Positions 1 to 5,789 of a DNA stretch of 6,894 nt are shown here, one piece after another. Source of the stretch: IMCC26256 sp046081705 (GTDB lineage Bacteria; Actinomycetota; Acidimicrobiia; IMCC26256); assembly GCA_046081705.1 (NCBI GenBank), contig JBJTWK010000024.1, positions 1 through 6,894 on the forward strand. The letters run 5' to 3'. Both the position numbers and the translations under genes were made by a program. A model generated the notes under the pieces. The model was not told where the DNA came from. It worked only from the letters and a program-made list of their open reading frames with translations, and ran no database searches. Positions within the stretch are counted from its first letter, which is position 1. Each line of letters starts with the position of its first letter.

Positions 1-648
1 GCCGTCACTGCGGGCACTCTCGAACTCGATCTTCGCGTCGTGCTCGAGGCCCTGCTGGACCTTCGCCCCGGCGACCTTCGTCAACCGCGCCTCGAGGGTC
101 TACGCACCGTCGTGGCGGACCCCGAAGCGTACGAAGCGACCATTGTGGACCTTGTCCTGCTCGGCCTGACCGTGATCCGTGGCACGCGCGACGACCCGGT
201 CCGTCTCCTTCTGCAGGTCCTTCACCGACCCCCACTGGGTCTGGCGCAACAGGTGGCCCTCGGCGTTCGGATCGGCGGCCGCGCCGCGGGCGACCTCGAT
301 CGCGTGCGTCTCTGAGATCACGCCCCTGGTCAGGGCGTTGGCGGAGTCGGGCATCCGACCGAGTCGGTTCCCCAGCTCCACGGTGCGACTCGCGTCATGC
401 CACGACCCGCCGGTGGTCTTCGCGACCCAGGCCTCCGGACACTTCGACGTGCCGTCGTTCCACGCGTCCTTGCGCGTGACCTCGCCGATCGTCAGGGCCT
501 GCAAGCCGGCGAGCTTGCGTTCCATCCGGTCCACGACCCGGACCTGATCCCGCAACGACGCGGCCGACATGCACGCGACATCCGTCGACGCGATCACCGC
601 GTCGATGAGTGCTTCGATGTCGTAGAGCCGTTCGTCCATGCGATGCAT
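1..648 (-). pseudogene. DUF222 (13E12-type) protein, interrupted by in-frame TAG, 3' end outside window
   Basis: The reading frame starts at an ATG at 646-648, directly preceded by an in-frame TGA, so it cannot begin further upstream; a second ATG three codons in (637-639) is an alternative. The first 182 residues look like the N-terminal DUF222 domain that usually precedes a C-terminal HNH nuclease motif in actinobacterial proteins of roughly 400-500 residues. Visible are a long N-terminal helical part, EAWVAKTTGGSWHDASRTV (about 72-90), LGRMPDSANALTRGVISETHA (split around 96-116) and GRFVRFGVRHDGA (170-182). A TAG stop at 100-102 follows. The same frame then continues to the edge with family-like residues, TLEARLTKVAGAKVQQGLE and onward. 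This indicates a single nonsense change (or sequencing error) rather than the true end. The HNH part is not in the window. No clear Shine-Dalgarno or promoter is visible. The family's biological role is uncertain, often guessed to be linked to mobile elements. Confidence 0.75.
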
Positions 649-688
649 TCAACACGGGGGGTCGGACGTCCTCCCCGCGACGCGACGA

Positions 689-718
689 CGCCGGCATCAC
701 CCGAGGGTGACGCCGGCG
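689..718 (-). terminator. Hairpin downstream of the carboxylesterase gene, likely terminator
   Basis: A 13-bp stem with a four-base loop lies 30 bases past the carboxylesterase stop codon. Arms are 689-701 and 706-718. On the plus strand one pair (696 with 711) is an A-C mismatch; in the minus-strand RNA the same positions become U and G, which pair, so the stem is uninterrupted only in the esterase transcript. No U-run follows, as is common for actinobacterial hairpin terminators. It separates the esterase from the DUF222 gene further along the same strand. Confidence 0.55.
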
Positions 719-747
719 CCCGCGGTGTTCACGACGTGCGCGTCAAG

Positions 748-2214
748 TCACGCGCGGCCCTCCCAGAGGAGCCGCTCCTCGGCGTCCGGGTCGTGCACGA
801 CGCCGGTCCCGGTCGCGTCGAAGCGCATGACCGGTCGCGTCGACGGTTCGTACGCGGGCCACCCGGGATCCCCGGTGCGGGCGAAGCGGGTCCAGGCCTC
901 GACCATCGCGTCGGAGAGCGGGCGGCGGTCGTCCCCGTCGCCCGTGAGCATCGCCCCGGCGTCGAGGGTGCCGAACACGAACGGCAGCTCGAGTGCGTGG
1001 CAGGCCTTGAGGAAGTCGACGACCCGGCTCTCGTAGGTGAACAGGTACATGAAGGCGTCGCGGCCCTGCTCGTGCTGAGTCTCGGCGACCCGGATCACCG
1101 GGATCCGGAAGATGTGGTCCGTCATGAAGGCGACGAGCAGGTCGGAGCCCTTCGCACCCGGTCGGTTCCGTGCGTAGGTGTCGATGAGCGCCTCGGCGTC
1201 GTCGCCGAACACGCCCCGGGCCTCGGCGGCGACGCGGGCGGCGTCGACCGAGAAGAGGTTCATGTCGAGCATGAGGAAGAGGGAGAACTCGTCCCGGGTG
1301 GTGCCGATGAGCAGGGGCACGTCGCCGAGCCCGTCGCGGAGGGCGGCGAGGGGCTGCTGGGGCAGGTGCGTGCCGTCGACGACCGGGGTGAACGGCATGT
1401 CGAGGCGGCCGCCCTGGAGGATCGAGGCCTGCGCGTCGAGGATCGCCTGCACCGGGAGGGCCTGGAGCTCCTCGAGGGTCTCGACCCCCGCGTGGGCGAG
1501 GAGGTCCTTGGCGATGACGGAGGCGTCGGCCGCCTCGCGGCAGAAGTTCGCGCCACCGCTCTGCGCGATCGCCTTGTGGAACAGCCCCTGTGCTGCGGGG
1601 AGGCCGAGGAGCGTGTTCACGCTCATGGCACCCGCCGACTCGCCGAAGATCGTCACGTTCGCAGGATCGCCGCCGAACGCAGCGATGTTGTCCCGCACCC
1701 ACTCGAGGGCCGCGACCTGATCGAGCGTCCCCGCGAGGCCGGAGCCCGACGCGGCTTCGCCGGCCACGTCCTCGAGGTGGAGGAAGCCGAACGCGCCGAG
1801 CCGGTAGTTGATGGTCACGACCACGACGTCGCCGGTGGCCGCGAGGTGCGCGCCGTCGTAGAGCGGGAACGAGCCGGCGCCGTTGAGGAAGGCGCCGCCG
1901 TGGATCCAGACCATGACCGGGCGTGCCCCGTCGAGCCCGGGGGTCCACACGTTGAGGACGAGCGACTCCGCCTCGTCCTGCACGGGCGGCTCGGCGCCCA
2001 ATGCAGCGTCGAGCGGCGAGGGGAGTTGCGGCACGACCTTCCCGAGGTGCTCCGCGCTGCGTACGCCCGCCCACGGTGCGGGCGGTCGCGGCGGGAGGAA
2101 GCGACGCTCGCCGACCGGCGGGGCGGCGAACGGGATGCCGGCGAAGCGGAGCAGACCGCCGTGGTCGGTGCCCGAGAGGGTCCCGTAGGTGGTCTCGACG
2201 GTGGGGTTGCTCAT
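748..2214 (-). CDS. Type-B carboxylesterase / para-nitrobenzyl esterase-like hydrolase
   Basis: This 488-residue alpha/beta-hydrolase has the length usual for bacterial carboxylesterase type B (PnbA-like) proteins, which hydrolyse carboxylic esters with a Ser-Glu-His triad. The N-terminus carries the family pattern RFAGIPFAAPPVGERRF (23-39). HGGAF (105-109) forms the oxyanion hole. The nucleophile elbow GESAG (191-195) gives Ser193. The acid is probably Glu309 in TTRDEF, and the histidine is His406 in KACHALELPFVFG. All key residues are present, so it should be active. No signal peptide or membrane segment is visible, so it is probably cytoplasmic. The ATG at 2214 is preceded by GAGGAG with a 5-base spacer. 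It diverges from the thiolase-like gene across 93 bases. The natural substrate cannot be read from the sequence; shared regulation with the thiolase-like operon is possible. Confidence 0.93.
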   Translation of the reverse strand: MSNPTVETTYGTLSGTDHGGLLRFAGIPFAAPPVGERRFLPPRPPAPWAGVRSAEHLGKVVPQLPSPLDAALGAEPPVQDEAESLVLNVWTPGLDGARPVMVWIHGGAFLNGAGSFPLYDGAHLAATGDVVVVTINYRLGAFGFLHLEDVAGEAASGSGLAGTLDQVAALEWVRDNIAAFGGDPANVTIFGESAGAMSVNTLLGLPAAQGLFHKAIAQSGGANFCREAADASVIAKDLLAHAGVETLEELQALPVQAILDAQASILQGGRLDMPFTPVVDGTHLPQQPLAALRDGLGDVPLLIGTTRDEFSLFLMLDMNLFSVDAARVAAEARGVFGDDAEALIDTYARNRPGAKGSDLLVAFMTDHIFRIPVIRVAETQHEQGRDAFMYLFTYESRVVDFLKACHALELPFVFGTLDAGAMLTGDGDDRRPLSDAMVEAWTRFARTGDPGWPAYEPSTRPVMRFDATGTGVVHDPDAEERLLWEGRA

Positions 2215-2219
2215 CGGTG

Positions 2220-2225
2220 CTCCTC
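2220..2225 (-). promoter_or_regulatory. Ribosome binding site of the carboxylesterase
   Basis: The minus strand reads GAGGAG, five bases before the ATG at 2214. It is a strong Shine-Dalgarno match and fixes the esterase start, in contrast to the leaderless-looking starts elsewhere in the window. Confidence 0.75.
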
Positions 2226-2252
2226 GGCACTCGGCGGCTGATGGCGGGGCAA

Positions 2253-2258
2253 AGGGTA
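2253..2258 (-). promoter_or_regulatory. Possible -10 element for the carboxylesterase
   Basis: The minus strand reads TACCCT, matching the actinobacterial -10 pattern TANNNT. Transcription would start near 2245 and leave a leader of about 30 bases, enough to hold the GAGGAG site. No convincing -35 hexamer lies 16-19 bases upstream, so this is tentative. Confidence 0.35.
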
Positions 2259-2293
2259 CTTCGGATCGGGGCCTGGCATCCGCCTGCGCCCGC

Positions 2294-2299
2294 TACGGT
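2294..2299 (+). promoter_or_regulatory. Candidate -10 element for a leaderless thiolase-like transcript
   Basis: TACGGT matches TANNNT and ends eight bases before the GTG at 2308, so transcription would begin at or next to the start codon. No Shine-Dalgarno sequence lies before this GTG, which agrees with a leaderless mRNA. No clear -35 element is seen. Confidence 0.5.
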
Positions 2300-2307
2300 C
2301 CCTGCCC

Positions 2308-3510
2308 GTGACGGATCGCAGTGTTCGGGCCGCGGCAGCCCTGTCGGGGCGGGCGGCGATCGTGGGGGTCGGGGAGACCGAGTTCCTCCGGGGCTCGCCG
2401 CGCCTGCCGGTCGAACTCATGCTCGAGGCGTCACGCGCCGCGATCGCGGACGCCGGTCTGACCCCGGCCGACATCGACGGCGTCGTGCCGCCGCCCGGCT
2501 ACACGACGGTCGAGGAACTCGCGGTCAACCTCGGGATCCGCGACGTCGCCTTCTCGGCCACGGTGCACATGGGCGGCGCGTCGTCGGTCGCCGCGATCCA
2601 GGACGCCGCGATGGCCGTGGCCACCGGCGTGGCCTCGACGGTGCTCGTCGTCGTGGGCTGGAACGGGTACTCCGCCTTCCGGCCGCGCGAGGGCGTGCCG
2701 ACGCCGCGCCGCGGGTTCGACGCGAACGCGGTGGGCGACACCGTGCTCGACCTGTACGTGCCGTACGGCGCGCAGTCGGCGGCGCAGTTCTACGCGTGGA
2801 TCGCAATGCGCTACGTGCAGCAGTTCGACGTCCGGCCCACCGACACCGGCGAGGTTGCGCTCGCGGCGCGGGCCCACGCGTCGACGCACCCGCTCGCGCT
2901 CATGCGCGACACGCCGCTCACGATGGACGAGTACCTCGCGTCGCCGTACGTGTCCGAGCCGTTCCGACGCCTCGACTGCTGCCTCGAGACCGATTGCGCG
3001 ACGGCGGTGATCGTGACGAGCGTCGAGCGGGCCCGTGATCTGGTCCACCCGCCGGCCGTGGTGCTCGGCGTCGGCGAGGGTCATCCGTACCCGGCCGACG
3101 ACATCGCGGGTCGTCCGGATCCCTTCCACATCGGGCTCACGGACGCGGCGCCCCGTGCGTTCGGCATGGCGGGGGTCGCCCCGCACGACGCCGACGTGCT
3201 CGAGGTGTACGACTGCTTCAGCCACGTCGTGCTGCTGCAGCTCGAGGCGCTCGGTCTGTGCGGGCGCGGCGAGGCGGGCGCCTGGGTGCGGGACGGTCGC
3301 ATCCGGCTCGGTGGCGAGTTCCCGATGAACACCCACGGTGGCCTGCACTCGCAGGGTCACATGTGGGGCATGAACCACGTGGTCGAGGCGGTCCGGCAGC
3401 TGCGCGGCGAACGGGGCGAGGCCCAGGTGCCCGACGCCGAGCTCGCAGTCGTCACCGGCTGGGGCGACTTCGGCGACGGGTCGATCGCGATCCTCGGGAC
3501 GGACCGATGA
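2308..3510 (+). CDS. Thiolase-superfamily protein without catalytic cysteines (Ltp2/SCP-x-like), possible acyl-CoA aldolase
   Basis: The 400-residue protein has the thiolase/SCP-x lipid-transfer layout: N-terminal RAAIVGVGETEF (15-26), AIADAGLTPADIDGVV (45-60), a nucleophile-loop region, and C-terminal NTHGGLHSQGHMWG (341-354). The catalytic residues differ from true thiolases. The nucleophile-cysteine position reads VHMGGASS (86-93), with glycine where cysteine is expected. The HDCF motif of SCP-x-type thiolases is YDCF (Tyr301). The C-terminal cysteine loop reads VVTGWGDFGDG (381-391), with threonine. His351 in the GH motif is kept. Classical thiolysis therefore seems unlikely. Ltp2-type steroid side-chain aldolases also lack both cysteines and use tyrosines at histidine positions, and they need a DUF35 partner, which follows here. 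GTG 2308 is the first ATG, GTG or TTG codon after the in-frame stop at 2239. Databases would probably label it acetyl-CoA acetyltransferase or lipid-transfer protein; the substrate is unknown. Confidence 0.88.
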   Translation: MTDRSVRAAAALSGRAAIVGVGETEFLRGSPRLPVELMLEASRAAIADAGLTPADIDGVVPPPGYTTVEELAVNLGIRDVAFSATVHMGGASSVAAIQDAAMAVATGVASTVLVVVGWNGYSAFRPREGVPTPRRGFDANAVGDTVLDLYVPYGAQSAAQFYAWIAMRYVQQFDVRPTDTGEVALAARAHASTHPLALMRDTPLTMDEYLASPYVSEPFRRLDCCLETDCATAVIVTSVERARDLVHPPAVVLGVGEGHPYPADDIAGRPDPFHIGLTDAAPRAFGMAGVAPHDADVLEVYDCFSHVVLLQLEALGLCGRGEAGAWVRDGRIRLGGEFPMNTHGGLHSQGHMWGMNHVVEAVRQLRGERGEAQVPDAELAVVTGWGDFGDGSIAILGTDR

Positions 3511-3539
3511 GGTACGGGTCGATGAGGAGCGGGCGATGA
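3505..3539 (+). repeat. Short imperfect tandem repeat linking the thiolase-like and DUF35 genes
   Basis: Two near-identical units, CGATGAGGTACGGGT (3505-3519) and CGATGAGGAGCGGG (3520-3533), are followed by a partial third, CGATGA (3534-3539). The first copy holds the thiolase stop, the second supplies the AGGAG site, and the third contains the DUF35 start. The pattern suggests a local duplication that separated genes which once overlapped by ATGA. Confidence 0.6.
3525..3529 (+). promoter_or_regulatory. Ribosome binding site of the DUF35 gene
   Basis: AGGAG lies six bases before the ATG at 3536, an ideal spacing. It supports this start over the in-frame ATGs at codons 11 and 14. Confidence 0.7.
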
Positions 3540-3958
3540 CCGGCGTGAACCCGCACCCGAACCGCATGATCCCGATGGCGGTCGGGCTCAACGCCGAGTA
3601 CTACCGCCTCGCCGCCGAGACCGGCGTGCTCCACGTGCAGCGCTGCGACGGCTGCGGGGTCCACCGCCACCCGCCACGGGTGTCGTGCGCCGGCTGCGGT
3701 TCGGACGCCTGGGCCTGGACGCCGACCGCGATGGTCGGGGAGATCTGGTCCTGGACCGTGACCCACCGCGTGACCGACCCGGCGTTCCTCGACGAGGGGC
3801 CGTTCGCCATCGTGGTCGTGGAACTCGACGAGGGGGTCCGGGTGGTCGGGAACACGATCGGCATCCCGCACGAGTCGCTGCGGATCGGCCTCCCGGTGCG
3901 GATCGGGCTCGACCGCCGCGGCGACGCCGCGGCGCTCGTCGACGTGGTGCCGCGCTGA
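3536..3958 (+). CDS. DUF35 zinc-ribbon/OB-fold protein (acyl-CoA-associated), partner of the thiolase-like protein
   Basis: This 140-residue protein has the two-part DUF35 design. An N-terminal helix, LNAEYYRLAAETGVLHVQRC (18-37), leads into a rubredoxin-like zinc ribbon with ligands Cys37, Cys40, Cys51 and Cys54 (CDGC and CAGC). An OB-fold follows from about 66 to 137, containing GEIWSWTVTHR and FAIVVVELDEGVRVVGN. Proteins of this family pair with thiolase-fold enzymes; the best-described case is the DUF35 domain of ChsH2, which binds Ltp2 to form an active aldolase. The gene begins 25 bases after the thiolase-like gene on the same strand, so co-transcription and a shared complex are likely. 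It is a free-standing DUF35 protein, not fused to a MaoC-like hydratase as in ChsH2, and no hydratase or acyl-CoA dehydrogenase gene is present in the window. All four zinc ligands are intact. Confidence 0.92.
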   Translation: MTGVNPHPNRMIPMAVGLNAEYYRLAAETGVLHVQRCDGCGVHRHPPRVSCAGCGSDAWAWTPTAMVGEIWSWTVTHRVTDPAFLDEGPFAIVVVELDEGVRVVGNTIGIPHESLRIGLPVRIGLDRRGDAAALVDVVPR

Positions 3959-3983
3959 CGCTCGGTCGGCCGATCGCGGTCAG
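3955..3983. terminator. Composite hairpin between convergent genes, possible bidirectional terminator
   Basis: The outer arms 3955-3959 (CTGAC) and 3979-3983 (GTCAG) pair perfectly. The inner arms 3963-3967 and 3972-3976 pair with one G-T wobble around a GGCC loop; a small internal loop separates the two stems. The structure includes the stop codons of both the DUF35 gene and the cation transporter gene. There is no T-run on either strand, so the terminator role is inferred from position. Confidence 0.35.
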
Positions 3984-4897
3984 TCGATGGCGGTCGGACG
4001 CCGGAGGTCGGGTTCGAGGTAGATCGTCGTGGCCTCGGGGACCGCAGCGCGGATCCGGGCCTCGATCGCATCGATGTCTGCGGCGACCGCGGGCAGGTCG
4101 CCGGACGTCATCTCGACCTTCGCGGCGACGAGGATCTCCTCCGGGCCGAGGTGCATCGTGCGCAGGTGGATGATCGATCGGGCCTCGGGGCCGTCGAGGG
4201 CCGCGGCCCGCACGGCGGCCTCGGCGGCCGGGTCGGCGCTCTCGCCGATGAGCAGACTCTTCATCTCCACGGCGAGGAACACCGCGATGATGCAGAGCAG
4301 CGTGCCGATCGAGATCGAACCGAGCGCGTCCCACTGCTCGGCTCCGGTCGTCCACGCGAGTGCCACGCCGATGAGTGCGAGGACGAGTCCCGTGAGTGCG
4401 CCGATGTCCTCGAGCAGGACGACGGGCAGTTCGGGGTTGCGCGTCTCCCGGATGAAGACGCGCCAGCTGCGCCCGTGACGGGACGGTGTGGCCTCGCGCA
4501 CGGCGGTGCGCAGCGAGAACGACTCGAGGGTGATCGCGAGCACCAGCACGATCACCGCCACGATCGGGGACTCGAGTTCGTGGGGGTGGCGCAGCTTGTG
4601 GATCCCCTCGTAGATCGCGAACAGTCCGCCGAGGGTGAAGAGGACGAGTGCGACGATGAACGCCCAGAAGTACCGCTCCGTCCCATAGCCGAACGGATGG
4701 GCCGCGTCGGGGGCCCGCTTGGCCCGACGGCCACCGAGGATGAGCAGCGCCTGGTTGCCGGTGTCTGCGAACGAGTGGATCGCCTCGGCGAGCATCGAGG
4801 CGGACCGTGTGAGGACGAACGCGAACACCTTGGAGATGGCGATCCCCAGGTTCGCCAGGAGCGCGGCGATGATCGCCCGTCGACTGCCCTCGTGCAC
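3980..4897 (-). CDS. Cation diffusion facilitator (CDF) family metal transporter
   Basis: The 305-residue protein is a membrane antiporter of the CDF family, which exports divalent cations such as zinc, iron or manganese in exchange for protons. About six hydrophobic segments are visible near 8-29, 38-55, 77-97, 111-130, 158-181 and 192-212, followed by a soluble C-terminal domain (about 215-300). The TM2 metal site HSFAD gives His41 and Asp45, and the CDF signature HPFGYG is at 67-72. In TM5 the usual His/Asp-xxx-Asp pair is replaced by LLEDIGAL (Glu163-Asp164), which I associate with the ZnT9/SLC30A9-like branch, as is EMKSLLIGES (211-220). The start is GTG at 4897, with no nearby ATG and an AGGAA site seven bases upstream. 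It follows the PhyH gene by 10 bases and is probably co-transcribed and translationally coupled with it. Metal specificity cannot be assigned. Confidence 0.92.
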   Translation of the reverse strand: MHEGSRRAIIAALLANLGIAISKVFAFVLTRSASMLAEAIHSFADTGNQALLILGGRRAKRAPDAAHPFGYGTERYFWAFIVALVLFTLGGLFAIYEGIHKLRHPHELESPIVAVIVLVLAITLESFSLRTAVREATPSRHGRSWRVFIRETRNPELPVVLLEDIGALTGLVLALIGVALAWTTGAEQWDALGSISIGTLLCIIAVFLAVEMKSLLIGESADPAAEAAVRAAALDGPEARSIIHLRTMHLGPEEILVAAKVEMTSGDLPAVAADIDAIEARIRAAVPEATTIYLEPDLRRPTAID

Positions 4898-4904
4898 GGT
4901 GGGT

Positions 4905-4909
4905 TTCCT
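4905..4909 (-). promoter_or_regulatory. Ribosome binding site of the CDF transporter, overlapping the PhyH stop codon
   Basis: The minus strand reads TAGGAA: the TAG at 4910-4908 ends the PhyH gene, and AGGAA serves as Shine-Dalgarno for the GTG at 4897, with a seven-base spacer. A ribosome finishing the first gene sits on the binding site of the second. Confidence 0.6.
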
Positions 4910-5729
4910 AGCCGATGGCGTCCCAGACCATGGGGCTGGGACCGGCGGGCCCGGGGGCGTCGAGGAGTTCGACGGGGTCGCGCTTGTCGATGTGGCCGAT
5001 GAGGCCCGAGTACACCGAGTAGCCGACGAGGCGTCGTAGTCGGGTCGGGAACGTCGCCGCGACCTCGCGCGGGATGCCCAACTGCTGGTTCTCCTGCTGG
5101 CGGATGTAACCGGCGCAGTAGTTCATGGCGATACCGATGCGGTCGGCGTCGGTCGCGTTCGCGCCGCCGCCGTGCCAGAGCGCGCCGTCCCAGATGAGGA
5201 CCGAACCGCGCGCCATCTCGGCGGGGATCGACTCGTACTCCGTCATGAGGTCCGGCGCGTGGTCGGCGAGGTGCGAGCCGGGGACGAGTCGGGTCGCCCC
5301 GTTCGCCGCCGTGAAGTCGGTGAGCGCCCACATCGAGTTGCACACGACGGGCGGATGCGGACGGGGGATCGGGATGAGCTGGTCGTCGGCGTGGATCACC
5401 TGCGCGCGCTCGCCGGGTTGGATCCGGATCGAGGAGAGCGAGGAGATGAGACACCCGGGGTCGAGCACCCGCTCGATGATCGGGAGCACGTGCTCGTGGA
5501 CGGGGACCTGCTGCCAGACCGGATCGAGGGCGAGGAGGTTGTAGGTGCGGAGCGTGTGGTGCCCCTCGAACGTGTTCGCGCCGGGGCGGACGTCGCGCTC
5601 GCGCTCGAGGCGTTCGAGGCTCTCGGTGAGGGCGTCGAGGAGGTCGGGCGCGATGGCGTCCTCGAGCACCGTGTAGCCCTGCTCCGCGACCCGGGCCGCG
5701 TGGGCGTCGAGCACCTCGTCCGTCAGCAC
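4908..5729 (-). CDS. PhyH-family Fe(II)/2-oxoglutarate-dependent dioxygenase
   Basis: The predicted 273-residue protein belongs to the phytanoyl-CoA dioxygenase (PhyH) family of non-haem iron oxygenases, which hydroxylate small molecules while decarboxylating 2-oxoglutarate. N-terminal AARVAEQGYTVLEDAIAPD (11-29) is typical. Iron ligands are His113 and Asp115 in VIHADDQ and His186 in LWHGGG. Arg197 in DRIGIAMNY is the likely 2-oxoglutarate carboxylate anchor. The double-stranded beta-helix core also contains TDFTAANGATRLVPGSH (137-153). The frame stays open far upstream through the neighbouring gene, so the start had to be chosen: GTG at 5729 lies seven bases after TAACCT, matches the family N-terminus and avoids overlap. 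The next in-frame GTG is five codons later. The substrate is unknown; relatives act on phytanoyl-CoA, ectoine or secondary metabolites. It heads a two-gene unit with the CDF transporter. Confidence 0.9.
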   Translation of the reverse strand: MLTDEVLDAHAARVAEQGYTVLEDAIAPDLLDALTESLERLERERDVRPGANTFEGHHTLRTYNLLALDPVWQQVPVHEHVLPIIERVLDPGCLISSLSSIRIQPGERAQVIHADDQLIPIPRPHPPVVCNSMWALTDFTAANGATRLVPGSHLADHAPDLMTEYESIPAEMARGSVLIWDGALWHGGGANATDADRIGIAMNYCAGYIRQQENQQLGIPREVAATFPTRLRRLVGYSVYSGLIGHIDKRDPVELLDAPGPAGPSPMVWDAIG

Positions 5730-5736
5730 GTCCCGG

Positions 5737-5742
5737 AGGTTA
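5737..5742 (-). promoter_or_regulatory. Candidate -10 element for a leaderless PhyH transcript
   Basis: The minus strand reads TAACCT, a TANNNT match, ending exactly seven bases before the GTG at 5729. No Shine-Dalgarno sequence precedes the GTG, so the transcript probably starts at the codon itself. No clear -35 element is seen. Confidence 0.55.
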
Positions 5743-5776
5743 GGGCAGGGCCGGGGGAGAGGCGCGGGTGGCGGTC

Positions 5777-5782
5777 TATCCT
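5777..5782 (+). promoter_or_regulatory. Candidate -10 element for a leaderless gamma-carbonic anhydrase transcript
   Basis: TATCCT matches TANNNT and ends seven bases before the ATG at 5790, the same geometry as the opposing PhyH promoter 34 bases away. No Shine-Dalgarno sequence is present. No clear -35 element is seen. Confidence 0.6.
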
Positions 5783-5789
5783 CGGCCGC

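Noticed and set aside
649..747. A hidden small gene or RNA between the DUF222 and esterase genes
   Set aside because: The 99 bases hold the terminator-like hairpin and no ORF with a plausible start and ribosome site; nothing else is supported.
743..2230. A 495-codon minus-strand frame in another register over the esterase
   Set aside because: The translation is almost entirely Arg, Pro, Ala and Gly with no fold-like pattern; the 748-2214 frame is the real gene.
397..2241. A 614-codon open frame on the plus strand antisense to the carboxylesterase
   Set aside because: It is a GC-driven shadow: composition is rich in Arg, Gly, Val, Glu and Asp, no domain is recognisable, and the opposite strand encodes a complete esterase with an intact catalytic triad and a good ribosome binding site.
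2308..3510. Annotation of the thiolase-like gene as a working acetyl-CoA acetyltransferase
   Set aside because: Neither catalytic cysteine is present, so the usual thiolase label would overstate what the sequence supports.
2431..3591. A 386-codon minus-strand frame opposite the thiolase-like gene
   Set aside because: It has Arg/His-rich low-complexity composition and no recognisable motif, while the plus strand holds a clear thiolase-fold protein.
5172..5789. Upstream extension of the gamma-carbonic anhydrase-like frame, giving 378 residues
   Set aside because: The added part is antisense to PhyH and Arg/Glu/Val-rich; the family N-terminus and TATCCT element support ATG 5790.
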